From Ziziphus jujuba (lineage: Eukaryota; Streptophyta; Magnoliopsida; Rosales; Rhamnaceae), in the NCBI RefSeq assembly GCF_031755915.1, contig NC_083383.1, positions 15,792,001-15,856,000 on the forward strand: DNA of 64,000 bases, in the 5' to 3' direction. Below are positions 61,449 through 64,000 of this stretch, piece by piece. Position 1 is the stretch's first letter; each line of letters starts with the position of its first letter. A model generated the notes under the pieces. That model was given only the letters and a program-made list of their open reading frames with translations. It was not told where the DNA came from and did not search any database. The position numbers and the translations under genes were made by a program.

Positions 61449-64000
61449 GAAGAGAATTAAAAAAAAAGTAGAATGTCAATGTAATAAAGCCGGTAATTTG
61501 TAGTACTTTGGCAAACATTTAACCATTCGATGGAGGTTAATCCAGCTGTGCATAAGTACTATTTCAATTTAATATGTTGTAATCTCTAAAGTTATTTAAA
61601 TTTTAATTATTTTACTTAAGGATAAATATAAATTCACTGACGAAATAACCTCTTTCCATGATTATGATGATTTGTAAGCATTGTTTATCATATTAATTTA
61701 TTGATATATAGAATTCTCCAAATATATAACGGTTACTTTTTTTTTTTTTCTTTCTGTCATTGAAAAATCAAAATCAATTGAGTTTACATTTTGCATTTGC
61801 CTACAAAATTATATTTTTCAAGAATTTCAGGACCATGAAAGTTTTTGGATTAATTGGTTTTTGTTTGCATGCTAAATAGTTTAAATATTATATTTTTTTG
61901 GATAAAGGAAATAAATTTTACAGAAAATTAGAATCACAATCCAAAAACTTTACCATTTTTGGAAGATCTAATATATATTTTCCTTCCTTAAGATATTAAA
62001 TACTGTTTTGTATTCTTTAGCCTACCATTTTGAGATTTTTGCCATGTTAGTTTTTGGTAAACTTTGTGTTTGGTCCACAGGTGAAAGATATTCTGTATAT
62101 TCTTTACTTTTTTAAATTTATAGAAATGGGAAATAATTTATTAGACAATTATTATCTTATATAAAATTTAATCTTTCGTTTTCAGTAAAGATTTTCTTAC
62201 TTTATGGATTTTGTTTCTTCTCATTATTGGCAATCTTCTCCTATCATCATTCTTTTATTTGGAATTGTAATTTTCATCAAAATTACATATTAATTATACT
62301 CTTTACTTTAACCAATATCAGTTTAAAAGAAAATTACATATCAAATATTAGTAGAGAAAAACACATTAATTTTTTTCCTTTTTACTTTGTTGTTTATAAA
62401 TCCCTTTTTTCCTTTTATTTTCTTTTTCTTTTCCTTTTGTCGAGACCAAAACAATAACTGATACCACAAATGGAAAGTTTAAAACACACAGAAAATGGTG
62501 CCCCAAATGAGTTGTTGGTCAAGCATTCACGTAAACAAAAATAAATGAGACAATTAATTTCTATTGAGTATTAAAGAGGATAAATAATAATAATAATAAT
62601 AATAATATGAATATTTAATATAACAAAATTAATTATTTACAAGGGATCAAAAAATTCATTTGAATTTAAACTTGAATTGTATAGATGAAAAATATTATAT
62701 AAATATATTTAAATTTGAATTAAATTATATAAATATTTCTTTATTTGAATTTGATTTTTAATTCTATAAATGAAAAATATTATATAAATATATTTGATTT
62801 TGAATTAAAATAATTAAATACATCTGAATTTGAATTTAAGTTTAAATTCATAAATGGGAAACATTAAACTGATAAATATTTTTTTAATTTAAATTCCATA
62901 AATAATTTACTTTATAAGGTAAAAATATATCTATAGGATAAATAATAATAATAATAATAAATAAATAAATAAATAATTATATTATATTATGGTTATTTAG
63001 TAGAGGGAAACTAATTATCTGCCTATGGTAAATTCGATTCTATTGTTCATGATATGCTAATTTAATTATTATTATTATTATTATTATTATATGAGTATTT
63101 AATATTAAAAAATTAATAATTTGTAAGGAATCAAAAAATATATTTGAATTTATATTTGAATTTCATAGATGAAAAATATTATATAAATACATTTAAATTT
63201 AAATTAAATTATATAAATATATCTTAATTTGAATTTGAATTCAAATTCTATAGATGGAAAATATTATATAAATACATTTAAATTTTAATTTGAATTTAAA
63301 TTCCGTAGATGGAAAAAATTAATTAGATAAATATTTTTTAATTTAAATTCCATAAATAATTTACCTTATAAAGTAAAAATATGTTTACAGGATAATAATA
63401 ATAATAATAAATTATATTATGGGTATTTAGTAGAGGGAAATTAATTATTTGCCTATGGTCAATGCAATTCTATCATCCATGATATGCTAAACTAATTTTC
63501 TGTCTTCAATTTTTTAGGAATATTTTGATAACATACCATTGGAAGATTATTTGGTTTGCCATATTAATTATATCTGGTTCAAACATTATATATTATTGAT
63601 TAAAAAATTATATTAAAGTTTAGAGAATATTTATATATATATATATATATATTTAGAATACTAAACGGACAACTATAATTGGTAGGAGGAAACTACATAT
63701 ATGGATTCTCATTTTTTGACTAATTATTTATGTTACATAAATGATTATTTGTAAATAATTAAAAAATATATTTGAATTTGAATTTAAATTCTATAAAAGG
63801 AAGGTATTATTTTAATACATTTGAATTTGAACTAACTTATATAAATACATTTGAATATGAATTTAAATTCTATAGATGGAAAAAATTACATACATAAATA
63901 TTTTTAAATTTGAACTTTATAATTGAATAGTATTATATATAAATATCAAACTTTTAGTTCTTAAAAACCATTATAATATACATTGAAAAAAAAAGAACCA
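61449..64000. repeat. A+T-rich tandem repeats, period about 430 bp
   Basis: The landmark TGCCTATGGT occurs at 63021 and 63451, each followed by CATGATATGCTAA. About 62880-63060 and 63330-63490 are colinear, with partial copies at 62580-62700 and 63720-63960. Inside is a ~70-bp subrepeat (GAATTTAAATTCTATAGATGG, ATTATATAAATACATTT). (AAT)n and (ATT)n tracts lie at about 62586-62607, 62945-62962, 63067-63091 and 63394-63410. No gene seen. Confidence 0.65.

Overview
The window is nuclear DNA of a flowering plant, a eudicot and probably a woody rosid. It has intron-rich genes with GT-AG introns, Tnt1/Tork-lineage Copia elements, Tourist, hAT, CACTA, TRIM and Helitron-like elements, and a very A+T-rich intergenic background with long (TA)n, (AAT)n, poly-A and poly-T tracts. 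No prokaryotic operon, CRISPR array, rRNA or tRNA gene was seen.

Layout. (1) Positions 1-8981: a decayed LRR receptor-like kinase gene of the MIK2-like class, split by a Copia retrotransposon (676-6824). The Copia pol gene is itself interrupted by an antisense solo LTR (3378-3950). (2) 10.3-26.9 kb: a tandem cluster of broken gene copies from the WD40 half of a TOPLESS/TOPLESS-related corepressor. One copy was invaded by a TRIM (12510-12872) and by a hAT-like element (13093-19041), and the hAT carries a 5 kb CACTA element (13926-18921). The CACTA interior holds tandem modules with tRNA-like pol III boxes and a seven-unit hairpin array. (3) 26.9-30.7 kb: remnants of two different Copia elements on the minus strand. 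(4) 30.7-34.5 kb: repeats, including a near-perfect palindromic MITE. (5) 34.87-41.74 kb: an essentially complete 13-exon synaptotagmin (SYT4-like) gene on the minus strand, whose second intron starts TT instead of GT. (6) 41.9-52.9 kb: gene-poor, A+T-rich DNA with a possible decayed Helitron. (7) 53.2-55.66 kb: a complete six-exon gene for the shared RNA polymerase subunit RPB6, minus strand. (8) 55.7-64 kb: repeats, including a hairpin MITE, a Tourist MITE with TTA target duplications, a Helitron-like element and A+T-rich tandem repeats.

The two genes that look functional are unrelated: SYT4 acts in membrane tethering and lipid transfer, and RPB6 is a transcription subunit. The rest is mostly the record of repeated transposon insertion into two already redundant gene families. 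No new multi-gene system was found. The most unusual items are the CACTA interior array, the four-level nested insertion, and the broken splice donor in SYT4.
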